This document shows, piece by piece, positions 55,051 to 64,000 of a stretch of 64,000 nucleotides of DNA. The first letter of the stretch is position 1. Every line of letters begins with the position of its first letter. The stretch comes from Mercenaria mercenaria. Taxonomy: Eukaryota > Mollusca > Bivalvia > Venerida > Veneridae. Made by a program: the position numbers and the translations under genes. The notes under the pieces were generated by a model. It was not told the origin of the DNA. It ran no database searches and saw only the letters and a program-made list of their open reading frames with translations. The stretch lies in contig NC_069375.1 of the NCBI RefSeq assembly GCF_021730395.1, positions 11,431,001 through 11,495,000 of the forward strand, written 5' to 3'.

Positions 55051-55599
55051 TACTCCTCACCTGTTTTTTGTCGTTGTTTTTATCTCAAAATTTTGATAGA
55101 TTTGAATGAAAACTGGAAACGAAATTGAATGATTATTTTATTATAAAACAAATAACGATAACAATCGAAATAATCTCATTTAGTCTAAAGGTTACAAAAT
55201 TAAAAGTCATGTGATCAGTTAATCCAAACATTACAGCAGTACACTTAGAACGTACCGAATAAATGAAATTCAAATTATTACATACTTATTTTTCAAGTCC
55301 GTTAAGTTAATCCAAAAATTGCAGCTGTACACTTTGAACGTACCAAATTGATGAAATTCAAACTATTACATACTTATTTTTTCAAGTGCGTTAAGTTTAA
55401 ATGAAACATCCATCAATTATTAACAAAATAACGTATGAATCAGGTACGTAACATATAACTAATATGGCACCACATTAATGGATGACGTACGTGGCATGAA
55501 AAAAAGTACTAGTACGTAAACATCGATACTTTTCAAATTTATTGAGAAAAAAACATGTGTTATTTAATAAGTTAAATTGAATATACAATAATAAGATTA
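55051..55599. other. Intergenic with a loose duplication
   Basis: GTACACTTAGAACGTACCGA near 55236 and GTACACTTTGAACGTACCAA near 55328, with shared flanks (TTCAAATTATTACATACTTA), form a direct duplication of about 90 bp. Confidence 0.5.
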
Positions 55600-56240
55600 T
55601 TACCCCTGCATCGAAAAATATGAGCTCAATATCTTTCGCGAATTGTTATTGCGCAGAATCTCCACTGCAGAACTCGTATACGTGTCTGGACACAAATCTG
55701 ATAATTTACTAATGCACACTTGCAGAATAGTATCCGATGTCAGGATAAAAGCTTCCTTGGAAAGTGCAAGAATGGTCGCAAAACTGATTAATCCCCCAGG
55801 TGACACTACTAATGGTGCAATGACCAGCACCAAGTTGCACTTATTTTGTGACGCAAACTTTTGGGTATCCTTATTGCAACTGTAACGGCTAAATAAATTT
55901 GTACCCAATTATTATTGTTGTTGTGATTTATTCAACTTAATTGATCAGATTAAAAATTAGTGGGTCCTGTTTTCATTGAAATATGGCAATATACTACGGA
56001 GTTAAGAATAAAAGGCAGTGTTGAGTTTAAAAAGTTGCTGAATATATCGTGGTAGTTACAAACCAATTCGCCTAATATAGTTTTAAAAGACCACTGCCCG
56101 ATCGCGAGTTTTGTATTTCCTGATACGTATAAAAGAGCAGAAGAAATGGCAAAACGAGCAGTAGAGACCAACAAAGACGATGGGATACCCGAGCTAAAGC
56201 CAATGCTATTGTAGCGCGCTGTTAACAAACAGCTCTTGTT
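55600..56240. repeat. Unassigned element with a Helentron-like right end
   Basis: The right end is the hairpin GCTGTT-AACA-AACAGC and TCTTGTT, as in the HINE families. Two open segments in opposite orientation share wording: ELVYVSGHK (plus, near 55670) and ALLYVSGNTK (minus, near 56125). I recognise no protein family. No 5' end found. Confidence 0.4.
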
Positions 56241-56344
56241 TTTCTTATATATATATGCTTTATATAGTTAAACTCTATGACAAACAAGGATAAATATCAA
56301 ACAGGGAATGCCACGTTCCAAATACACAGCCCGAAAATAACAAC

Positions 56345-56440
56345 TAAACACGCACACACAAACACGCGCGCACGCACACACACAGATACACACGCACACG
56401 CATAGACACGCACCCACGCACGCACGCACGCACACATACG
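56345..56440. repeat. CA/CG-rich microsatellite
   Basis: Mixed CACACA, CGCGCA and ACGCACGC steps. The valine/cysteine-rich frames across it are artefacts of the repeat. Confidence 0.85.
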
Positions 56441-56780
56441 AGGACAAAACAAACAAATAAAGGAAACCCACAGCACGCAGAAGTGTCCACTTATAATATA
56501 CACACTCGCATGCAAAGCAAACACACGATGACAAAACAAACAAAATAAAGGAACACAGTAGGACACCACCTTGGAACGGCCAGTGGCAAAAAAAAAAACA
56601 CCACTGGGGAGCTTAAATCGGTTGATGGTGCGCACCCAACCTCACTCTTACCCCAACATGGTCCAAAGTCACGGGACATTGTAAATAAAAGTAATCCCCG
56701 CCAGGTGAATCTCTAACACATGCAATGGAAACAAAAGGCATGGCAAGTAACACACAAAAATGCTCCTGTATAATAATATA

Positions 56781-57333
56781 AAATAAAATCTGAAATGTAG
56801 ATCCCTCGGAAGCACCGAGAACAAGGCAAACAGTGAAAATTGCAAACTCGGTCTGACTGAGTCTGTTCATGAGCAGTAATGGAAAATGCAACACTGCTCA
56901 TGCCCCCTAGCACCGGCTTAAGCAGTATTCAATCTTAATCTAAATGAGTTGAAATCAATGATCCCGATGGACCAGAAAATATAACAACACTGAGATGAAG
57001 TCGGGGCGGCTTTTTACGGCCGCCACACAGCACTTGACACCCGCTGTTGTGAAGTAAATAAAATCTGAAATGTAGATCCCTCGGAAGCACCGAGAACAAG
57101 GCAAACAGTGAAAATTGCACACTCGGTTTGATTGAGTCTGTTCATGAGCAGTAATGGAAAATGGAACACTGCCCATGCCCTCTAGCACCGGCTTAAGCAG
57201 TATTCAATCTTCAAATCTAAATGAGTTGAAATCAATTATCCCGAAGGACCAGAAAATATAACAACACTGAGATGAAGTCGAGGCGACTTTTTACGGCCGC
57301 CACACAGCACTTAACACCCGCTTTTGTGAAGTA
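56781..57333. repeat. Direct tandem duplication, 275 bp period
   Basis: Copy 1 at 56781-57055 and copy 2 at 57056-57333 share AATCTGAAATGTAGATCCCT, AGCACCGAGAACAAGGCAAA, CACCGGCTTAAGCAGTATTC and TTTTACGGCCGCCACACAGC with few changes. Flanks on both sides continue in similar style, so both may belong to a longer element. Confidence 0.85.
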
Positions 57334-57591
57334 ATTAAGCAAACCTTAAGAACCAAAAACGTATGTATTCCATTGCAGAAGGCAGAGCATCAAGAGAAAC
57401 ACCCTTAAGGGCCCGACGAAACAGGCCAGGAGACAGAAATCAAAACAGTTCAGTCCAATCGGGATTTAAGAACTGCTTATCACAGAGCCCCCCTCCCCAC
57501 CCTTCTCGTCAGGGAAGCGTAGTGTCCAGCTGTTAACGGGTTAAACACTAAACATGCGGCGTGTCGCAAAACATTTGGGTCGTAACTTCTT

Positions 57592-58014
57592 TTAATAAAA
57601 TGTACGTTTTATAGTTTTACCAAATACAATTGGAAAATTATAATGACCCAAAATTTTACGAAGTTTGTAAACCACACCGCTATAAAAATCGCGTTTTGAA
57701 ATGCCTTCTCGCAGAAGTGTCTTTAAATTACTACTGAATTTTAAAACCAAATCAGAATTACGAGAGTAAAATTTAGTAAAATATTTACGCACTTTGTAAT
57801 AACAAGTTTTAACAATGACTACAACATTCATTTCCGGTCTCACTTTCCCTAACACTGCTTTATTCTCCTCACTTTTTGAAATAACAGTTGGACGCGCACT
57901 CCTGACTGTAGCGCTCGTGGGAGTTGTTGGCAAAATCGTTAGATAGAAAGGTAGAATCACGATGCTGTTCTTCACTAACAGCAATGATGTACATTTTTGC
58001 GAAGAAAAATACAT
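57592..58014 (-). pseudogene. Retroelement-like coding fragment, unassigned
   Basis: A 140-codon frame includes DFYSGVVYKLRKILG and NFPIVFGKTIKRTFY. This wording recalls the region after the polymerase in molluscan retroelements, but I cannot name the clade. Isolated and old. Confidence 0.35.
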
Positions 58015-58216
58015 TGGAATGTATATCCTGGAAAATTAAGGCTAATTAGATAAACTTTTCAGAAAAGTACAAAGCATTAAGATAATTTTGAATTATCAAT
58101 ACAACTGTCTAGCAAATAAGTATCGAGATAATGATGTAAATTATAACACAATAATCTGTATCTGTATCAATACGACGCAGGACCACGTCTGAGTGAGTTA
58201 CTGGTCGTTTAATCGC

Positions 58217-58325
58217 GACTCGTGAGAGCCGACTTAAAGCTCTCCACTTGTCTCTCGCATGCAACAGTTTCTTCAAGTTTATTCCATTCCTGCACTGTCT
58301 TTATAAAAAAAGAAGAAATGTTTCC
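58217..58325 (-). pseudogene. Jockey-type LINE C-terminal fragment
   Basis: Minus-strand translation GNISSFFIKTVQEWNKLEET.. ..ESFKSALTSRD then stop. SFF..T...WN.L is the hallmark of the C-terminus of jockey/CR1-like LINE ORF2. A separate copy from the LINE at 59461-61111, whose own C-terminus is present. Confidence 0.65.
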
Positions 58326-59460
58326 AAGGAATCATCCCACTATTGAGATAATAGTTACCTAAGTAATTCTTTGACACTTTACGTATAGCATTAGTATAGC
58401 ATTTTGAAAAGAACGTGATTATTAAAGGTGCAGGTAATCCAGACTAGGCTGGTATCACCCCAGTATTGAAGTACTTCCGGGTCATTGTATCCTATGAAGC
58501 AGTTCTTTGAAATTGTGAGATCTGCATTTTGAAGCCATCCCTATTTTGTCTGGTTACATATCAAATGTATTTATTGACATTTTGTAAATTTTGTTTCTTT
58601 TCTGATGTCTTTAACAGTTGTTTTGCCTGTTTTCTGCAGGAACACATTTCTGTGCGGAAGGATTAAAAAAGTACCCCTGACCAGACGGGGTGCGTATAAA
58701 TATTTGTACAGTAATTGTGAACATTGAAATGTGAAATAGCAAAAACTTTCATTGTTTATGTAAATTGTTTTCTAGTCATAAATGACTTAAATAATGTTAA
58801 ACTTCAGAAATACAGAGCTGCCTCCCATTGCTGTAATTTTATTGTGAAATGTTCATGTTCAAAATGCTTGTTCTACTATACAGCAAAGAAGGAGAAATGA
58901 TACCGGGCCGACACTAGCCTGGCTCCCGACGTGTACTAGCCTGATGCCCGGCGTGTACTAATTGTAGGTACAGTAGTACTAAATAGGTAATCAAGCAGCA
59001 TTTCCGGGCTAATCGGATAATGACGGAAAGAAAAAATCCACAATTTTTCCCCAGTTTAAGTAACATTTTCATGTTTTATGTAAGCCAGTTCCTCTTTTTA
59101 CTTCATTGTGGAAATATACTTGACATTTTGGTTGCATTTTCAAGGAGGTTTTGTTTTGCATTTACAGAAATGTAAATAACCCTTATTATGTGTACATACC
59201 CAAATTTTAGCTGTCAGTTTGGAAGATATTCATAGTGATGACCTGTAGAACAAGAAATCTCTCTTAGAAGATACATGACCTCTACTTTTCTTGGTGTTTT
59301 TGGTGGTTTATATGCCATTTTAGAATATAGGGCTAGTAATTCTTTTTTTAAATGGGCTTGGCAATGTTTTACATCTCTTAGAAGAGCGTTAATTTTATAT
59401 AGAATATATAGCAAATTTATTTACTACTGTACAGCCCATTGGAAATAAGTTGCAAAACTT
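58326..59460. other. Intergenic, unassigned
   Basis: Contains a short direct repeat of CTAGCCTGRNKCCCGRCGTG near 58915-58955 and a 66-codon minus-strand frame (59214-59414) without a recognised family. Confidence 0.4.
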
Positions 59461-61111
59461 TAATCATCATCATCATCATCATCATCTTGTTCTTCTAATT
59501 ACTACACTCCTTCATAACTTTGAAGATTATGTGTAGGCGCTGAATAAAAAATTAAGGTGTTTTTACATCAAGTTTGTACATGTACTTTCCAAATTTTACA
59601 TTATTAAAACTTTGTACACTTGTAGCTGTTTAAAGACTGAGGGCTGAGATCAGAACAGGCACAGTGACATAAGCTTTGAAGGAGTCAGTTGTGGTTGCTG
59701 TGTGTGCGACAGCGAGCAACATGTTCCACTGACCTACTGTTCTGAGGAAAAATGAATGTTTATAAGAATCTTTGCATGTGCCAATGTATCTGAATCTGTA
59801 TATGTTACCATGTCCATGCCGCGTTCTTGAATCGGCTGGTATTATTTAATTCTTTTCCGGATATATAGATACTACATGGTGGACAATTTTAAAGGACATT
59901 ATTAGACGGGCTCTAGTTCTTATTATCTCTAATGATGGCCAATTCAAATTTGTTATATCAAAAACTGAGCTTGTATTATGATAGCGATTAGTGACAAATC
60001 TAGCAGCCCTTCTCTGAACTTTTTCAATTTGATCTATTTGGCTTTTATAGTATGTGGGTCCCAAATAGTACATGAATATTCTAACTTTGGTCTTACTATA
60101 GCTTTAAATGCATGTTCTTTCACTTTAGAAGAGTTAATTTCTATATACGCAGAAAGCCAAGGGACTGCTGATTTGCTTTGTTAGTTATTTAGTTTATGTG
60201 CTTATTCCATTTCCAGTTGTTTTGAAGTGTAACACCTAGATACTTTGATGACTGAACTTTTTCTAGAGTATGATGATGTAGTTTATAATTAAACTGGACG
60301 GGATTCTTTTTATGCGTAATACTAAGGATGTTACATTTATCCGGATGGAAATGCATCAACCAATCCTGTTCCCATTTACCAGCAGCTTCCAAGTCAGACT
60401 GAAGAAGTTTAGAGTCATTTAAGGTTTTAATTTCTCTATAAATTATGCTATCATCTGCAAAAAGTCTTAAAGTACTGTGTTTTATATAGTCAGCAAAATC
60501 ATTGATGTAGATCAAGAAGAAGATAGGACCCAGAACTGTGCCCGATTCTTTTTATGCGTAATACTTAGGATGTTACATTTATCCGGATGGAAATGCATCA
60601 ACCAATACTGTTCCCGTTTACTAGCAGCTTCCAAGTCAGACCTAAGAAGTTTAGAGTCATTTAAGGTTTTAATTTCTCTATAAATTATGCTATCATCTGC
60701 AAAGAGTCTTAAAGTACTGTGTTTTTTTTATATAGTCAGCAAAATTATTGATGTAGATCAAGAAGAAGATAGAACCCAGAACTGTGCCCTGGGATACACC
60801 AGAGGTTCCAGACACCTTCCTTGACAGTTCTCCTTCCAGGACAACTGTCTGGGTTCTATCCTCCAGAAATCCGAACTCCAATTGAGAGCATTACAAGATA
60901 TTCCATAGTATTTTAATTCATTCAATAGATGGTTATGTAGCAGCTTGTCAAATGCTTTGGCAAAATCCATTATGATAATATGCGTCTGGATGTTGTTGTT
61001 ATGAGACTTACTAATGTTTTGGATAAAAGAAATAAGCTGAGTTTCACAAGAACGTCCTAAATGGATTATCCTGTGCATATATATGTCTCTAAACTTATTA
61101 ATTAGCTCCAT
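59461..61111 (-). mobile_element. Jockey-type non-LTR retrotransposon (LINE), 5' truncated and decayed
   Basis: Reading down the minus strand: HLGRSCETQLISFIQ and IIMDFAKAFDKLLHNHLL (polymerase box A, catalytic Asp), then SGVSQGTVLGS, RLFADDSIIY (FADD catalytic box), SKYLGVTL, IEKVQRRAARFVTNRYHNTS and the C-terminus HSFFLRTVGQWN. The 3' end is (GAT)n at 59461-59486. The polymerase is split over several frames. A 244 bp direct duplication (60301-60543 and 60544-60790) repeats the FADD box. The endonuclease part is missing. LINEs of this type supply the machinery for SINEs such as 44857. Confidence 0.85.
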
Positions 61112-61384
61112 TTCCTATAATGTTATAATACCTGTGATAACTACCTGTAATACTTTGTGATTACTATGACATATATTCAGCTGCAAGTACGGAATTGTTA
61201 CGTTACCAGAGATTTATCCAAACCAGTACGGACTGAATAATGAAATAAAAAAAAAAGATAAATACTTCTATATGGATGTTCCAATAGTCTGTCTTATTTT
61301 TTAACGAATATTTTGTAAATGCAACAAAATTTAATTGAAACAAGCTCGTGTTTCTATTATTTTGTCTGTTTGCGGAGACGCTAT
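61112..61384. other. Upstream flank of the FUBP-like gene
   Basis: AT-rich with no recognised feature, between the LINE 5' break and the promoter. Confidence 0.5.
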
Positions 61385-61390
61385 AATATT

Positions 61391-61471
61391 CGACCAATCA
61401 GAGTTGGCCACAATCGATCTTTAGGGCAAGAGGCGCCGCCATTGTGTAAGAAAAGTGAGGGATCGAGGCAA
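61391..61471 (+). promoter_or_regulatory. TATA-less promoter / 5' UTR of the FUBP-like gene
   Basis: CCAAT at 61394-61398, ATCGAT at 61413-61418 (DRE-like core) and GCCGCCATTGTG at 61435-61446, which contains the reverse complement of the YY1 core (ATGGCGGC). CCAAT upstream and YY1 near the start site are common in TATA-less housekeeping promoters. The GC content rises locally. The start site itself is not determined. Confidence 0.5.
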
Positions 61472-61519
61472 ATGGACCCACAAGCTGCCTTTGCTGACGC
61501 TGTTGCCCGTGCAAGACAG
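61472..61519 (+). CDS. FUBP/KHSRP-type KH-domain protein, first coding exon
   Basis: ATG to the donor CAG|GTATAT gives MDPQAAFADAVARARQ in phase 0. Vertebrate KHSRP and FUBP1 have DAFADAVQRARQ and DAFKDALQRARQ at the same place, followed by IAAKIGG, so the next exon should start with a similar string. Family proteins bind single-stranded DNA or AU-rich RNA through four KH domains in the nucleus and act in transcription and mRNA decay. Here the protein begins almost directly at the conserved helix, without the long Gly-rich leader of vertebrates. The next exon was not found before 64000, so intron 1 is at least 2.4 kb. The ATG is the first in this frame after the promoter motifs. Confidence 0.7.
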
Positions 61520-62035
61520 GTATATTTGATTTAATTTTCTTTTAGAAAGTTTGATTTACAAAACTGACACAGTTGTTTAAACGTAGAGGCGTAACTTAAG
61601 CAATTTGAGTTGATTTAACTCGTCGGCGGAAAGCACGCGGTCGTCACCTCGTGGTTGTTATATTTTCGTGGCATTCTTTGGCGTACAGTAGATTTAATTC
61701 ATTTTGAATTTGCAGAATTCTGATCAATAAATACACGTTGTTATTTTGGCGCATCGTTAATTGACTCGACTTGATGTTTGAGATCGAATTTTATTGTAAA
61801 ATTTGTATGAACAGGTCGACTTTGGTTGGGAGATGTTCTCTTTATCTAAACATTGTCCATCATTCGGAAGACAAAATTTCTCGAGATCGAAAGACTAAAA
61901 TTAGTTTCAGAAACAAAAATAAATGAAAGAATACTTAAAACTCTCCTTTTTGAATGGATTAATTTATTTCAAAGATTGAAGATTATAAATCTTTGTTTTA
62001 TCAAATTTTCAAAATCCAAATTATTTGGGATTTTT
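61520..62035. other. Intron 1 of the FUBP-like gene
   Basis: AT-rich; no exon matching IAAKIGG. Leads into the family E element. Confidence 0.5.
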
Positions 62036-62787
62036 TATGCCCCCAAAGGGAGGCATATAGTTTTTGAATCGTCTGTCAGTCTGTCCGCAATTTTCGTGTC
62101 CGGTCCATATCTTTGTCATCCATGGATGGATTTTCAAATAACTTGGCATGAATGTGTACCACAGTAAGACGACGTGTCGCGCGCAAGACTCAGGTCCGTA
62201 GCTCAAAGGTCAAGGTCACACTTAGACGTTAAAGGTCATTTTTCATGATAGTGCATTCGTGTCCAGTCCATATCTTTGTCATCCATGGATGGATTTTCAA
62301 ATAACTTGGCGTGAATGTGTACCACAGTAAGACGACGTGTCGCGCGCAAGACCCAGGTCCGTAGCTCAAAGGTCAAGGTCACACTTAAAACGTTAAAGGT
62401 CATTTTTCATGATAGTGCATTCGTGTCCGGTCCATATCTTTGTCATCCATTGATGGATTTTCAAATAACTTGGCATGAATGTGTTCCACAGTAAGACGAC
62501 ATGTTGCGCGCAAGACCCAGGTCCGTAGCTCAAAGGTCAAGGTCACACTTAGACGTTAAAGGTCATATTTCATGATAGTGCATTGATGGGCGTGTCCGGT
62601 CCATATCTTTGTCATTCATGCATGGATTTTAAAATTATTGGGCATGAATGTGTACCACAGTAAGACGACGTGTCGTGCGCAAGACCCAGGTCCGTAGGTC
62701 AAAGGTCCTAAACTCTAACATCGGCCATAACTATTCATTCAAGGTGCCATCGGGGGCATGTGTCATCCTATGGAGACAGCTCTTGTT
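62036..62787 (+). mobile_element. Helentron-like element, family E, full length
   Basis: TATGCCCCCAAAGGGAGGCATATAG at the start; four units of about 165 bp as in 32041-32944; GTGCCATCGGGGGCATGTG and AGACAGCTCTTGTT at the end. It lies 133 bases before the second Tc1-like copy. Confidence 0.85.
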
Positions 62788-62920
62788 TTAAGCATGAATG
62801 ATTTATAGTGCTTAAGCAAACTTTTATGAAAACATTGAATTTAGGCCAATTAGGGCTGTGGTTTGAATAGAAAAAATCGATATGATATGTATTGCAATAA
62901 AGAATGATCAATATACGATA

Positions 62921-63500
62921 CTGGTACTGATGATAAACCCGGACAGATGATAAAGTCGACCATCTTGGAAATATTCGCTTGCAATCGGTTATTTATAAAA
63001 TTGAACACACCATCTAATAGTTTCCACTTACAACACCAACTGGTGTAAACAAAAATAAAATTGGTAAATATTCTGTATAAATAAATGACTTACATAAATT
63101 TGTATAAAAAATATTTATCCAAAATTACTGGGGAAGAGGGTGTTTTTTGCGCATGCTCACTGTCGAAACATGAAGGCCTGACATTTGGTAACTTTTCATT
63201 ACTTGATCAGGAATGACTGTTGCAGCTTTTTGGGGAAAGTTTCAATATAATAATACCAAGAAAATTTTGTAAATGACAAAGTGTTCGAATTTATCATCAG
63301 TCAACGTTCATACAGTCCCCTTTTTACACACCCCTTTCAGGGCCTCACTTCGTGTGAGTTTGCTTACTAAATATAAATTTGAATTATTTCAGCAAAGGTT
63401 AAGCTTGATTTTGATACTGACCATTGATTACAATTTGCAGAAATAAAAAAGTTACAGGTAAAAAACCTAATTTTCTGTTCGGGTTTATCATCAGTACCAG
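62921..63500. mobile_element. Tc1/mariner-like non-autonomous element, copy 2
   Basis: Ends CTGGTACTGATGATAAAC / GTTTATCATCAGTACCAG with TA at 62919-62920 and 63501-63502. 580 bp, alignable end to end with 33004-33591 and in the same orientation. Confidence 0.85.
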
Positions 63501-64000
63501 TACGTATTGGCGATTCAGTACAACAGCTAGTAGGAACTTCTTCAAAGCTGCAACATGACAAGTCCAAAATAATTGTTTGTTTTGGGCATGATCGTGAGAA
63601 ACTCTGTAGGCTCCTAAAACTCTGTGGGCTCCTATTAATGATTTCACAGTAGATGTATCGGTCTATATTTTGATGCTATATGTCGGGAAAATGCACATAT
63701 TTCTGCTTAGAGTTGTAAATTTCGACTGAGAACTTAATACGTATGCAAGGCCTTTATTAGTATACCTGATCTTTTATGTTTGTTTTGCTTTCAGTTTATT
63801 CTGGACTTGAATTAAACATGTGCGCTAACAACATCCATGTAAATCGAATTCCCCACAACTAAAATTACATAGCAGGTGCGTCCGAAATGGAAAGTTACCG
63901 GCGTGACATCAGAATTTCATTTCGTTTTAGCAAGTAATTTCCAGTCAGTGCGCAAGTGAAAATAAAAAGCCAACGAAAAACAGAATTTCCTTAAATCACG
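63501..64000. other. Intron 1 of the FUBP-like gene, continued
   Basis: Unique sequence; no exon or repeat recognised up to the window end. Confidence 0.45.

Noticed and set aside
56268-56635. Cysteine/valine-rich minus-strand frames
   Set aside because: Produced by the CA/CG microsatellite.

Overview
The window looks like AT-rich, intron-rich, repeat-dense metazoan nuclear DNA, most probably from a bivalve mollusc. The reasons are long introns, compact exons with GT/AG borders, molluscan-type tRNA-derived SINEs, and many tandem-repeat elements built on AGGTCAAGGTCAC units. The organism call is inference from the sequence character. No bacterial operon, CRISPR array or rRNA gene is seen.

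Host genes, left to right. (1) The 3' part of an LDL-receptor/LRP-family gene, + strand, seven exons from 10341 to 27667. The reading frame closes across every junction and gives YWTD propeller blades, one EGF module, one membrane span and a cytoplasmic tail ending at a stop, with a polyadenylation signal at 27857. Its 5' exons were not found. (2) A minus-strand gene for a cysteine-rich, furin-repeat-like type I membrane protein: one 1.86 kb exon (39879 down to 38023) and a last exon (37216 to 36914) encoding a tail with two acidic dileucine signals. (3) The 3' part of a DBH-like copper monooxygenase gene, + strand, four exons from 45948 to 52462, including the TDEMC motif that supplies the methionine copper ligand. 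(4) The first coding exon of a FUBP/KHSRP-type gene, + strand, 61472 to 61519, behind a TATA-less promoter with CCAAT and YY1-like motifs. The four genes show no evident functional link.

Nearly everything else is mobile DNA. The dominant class is a set of short families with one shared plan. Each starts with a palindrome (for example AGCTCACC..GGTGAGCT, TATGCCCCC, TGTCTCCC, TACCCCCC, AGCTCGACTATTC), followed by a GTCCGTCC-rich stretch, then tandem units of about 105-180 bp. Most families, but not all, carry AGGTCAAGGTCAC in these units. An inverted copy of the 5' end follows, then a small hairpin and a terminal CTTGTT or CTAGTT. This matches known non-autonomous Helitron/Helentron derivatives (HINE, DINE-1, oyster pearl elements). 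I use the labels A to G for these families; they are mine. Several are nested up to four deep. There are also TIR elements (hAT-like, pogo-like, Tc1/mariner-like, TTAA-flanked, palindromic MITEs), a 1.9 kb foldback element with a small zinc-finger-like and a coiled-coil ORF, three SINEs or SINE pieces plus one SINE tail, a decayed jockey-type LINE (61111 down to 59461), and a small broken Gypsy fossil near 54.6 kb.

The most interesting signal is that the tandem units are arrays of nuclear-receptor half sites. TCAAGGTCA (the ERR/NR5A extended half site) occurs more than 40 times by eye, and two families carry the exact palindrome GGTCACAGTGACC, a perfect consensus estrogen response element. 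The stretch 43370-44170 is so rich in homopolymers that it may be badly called sequence.
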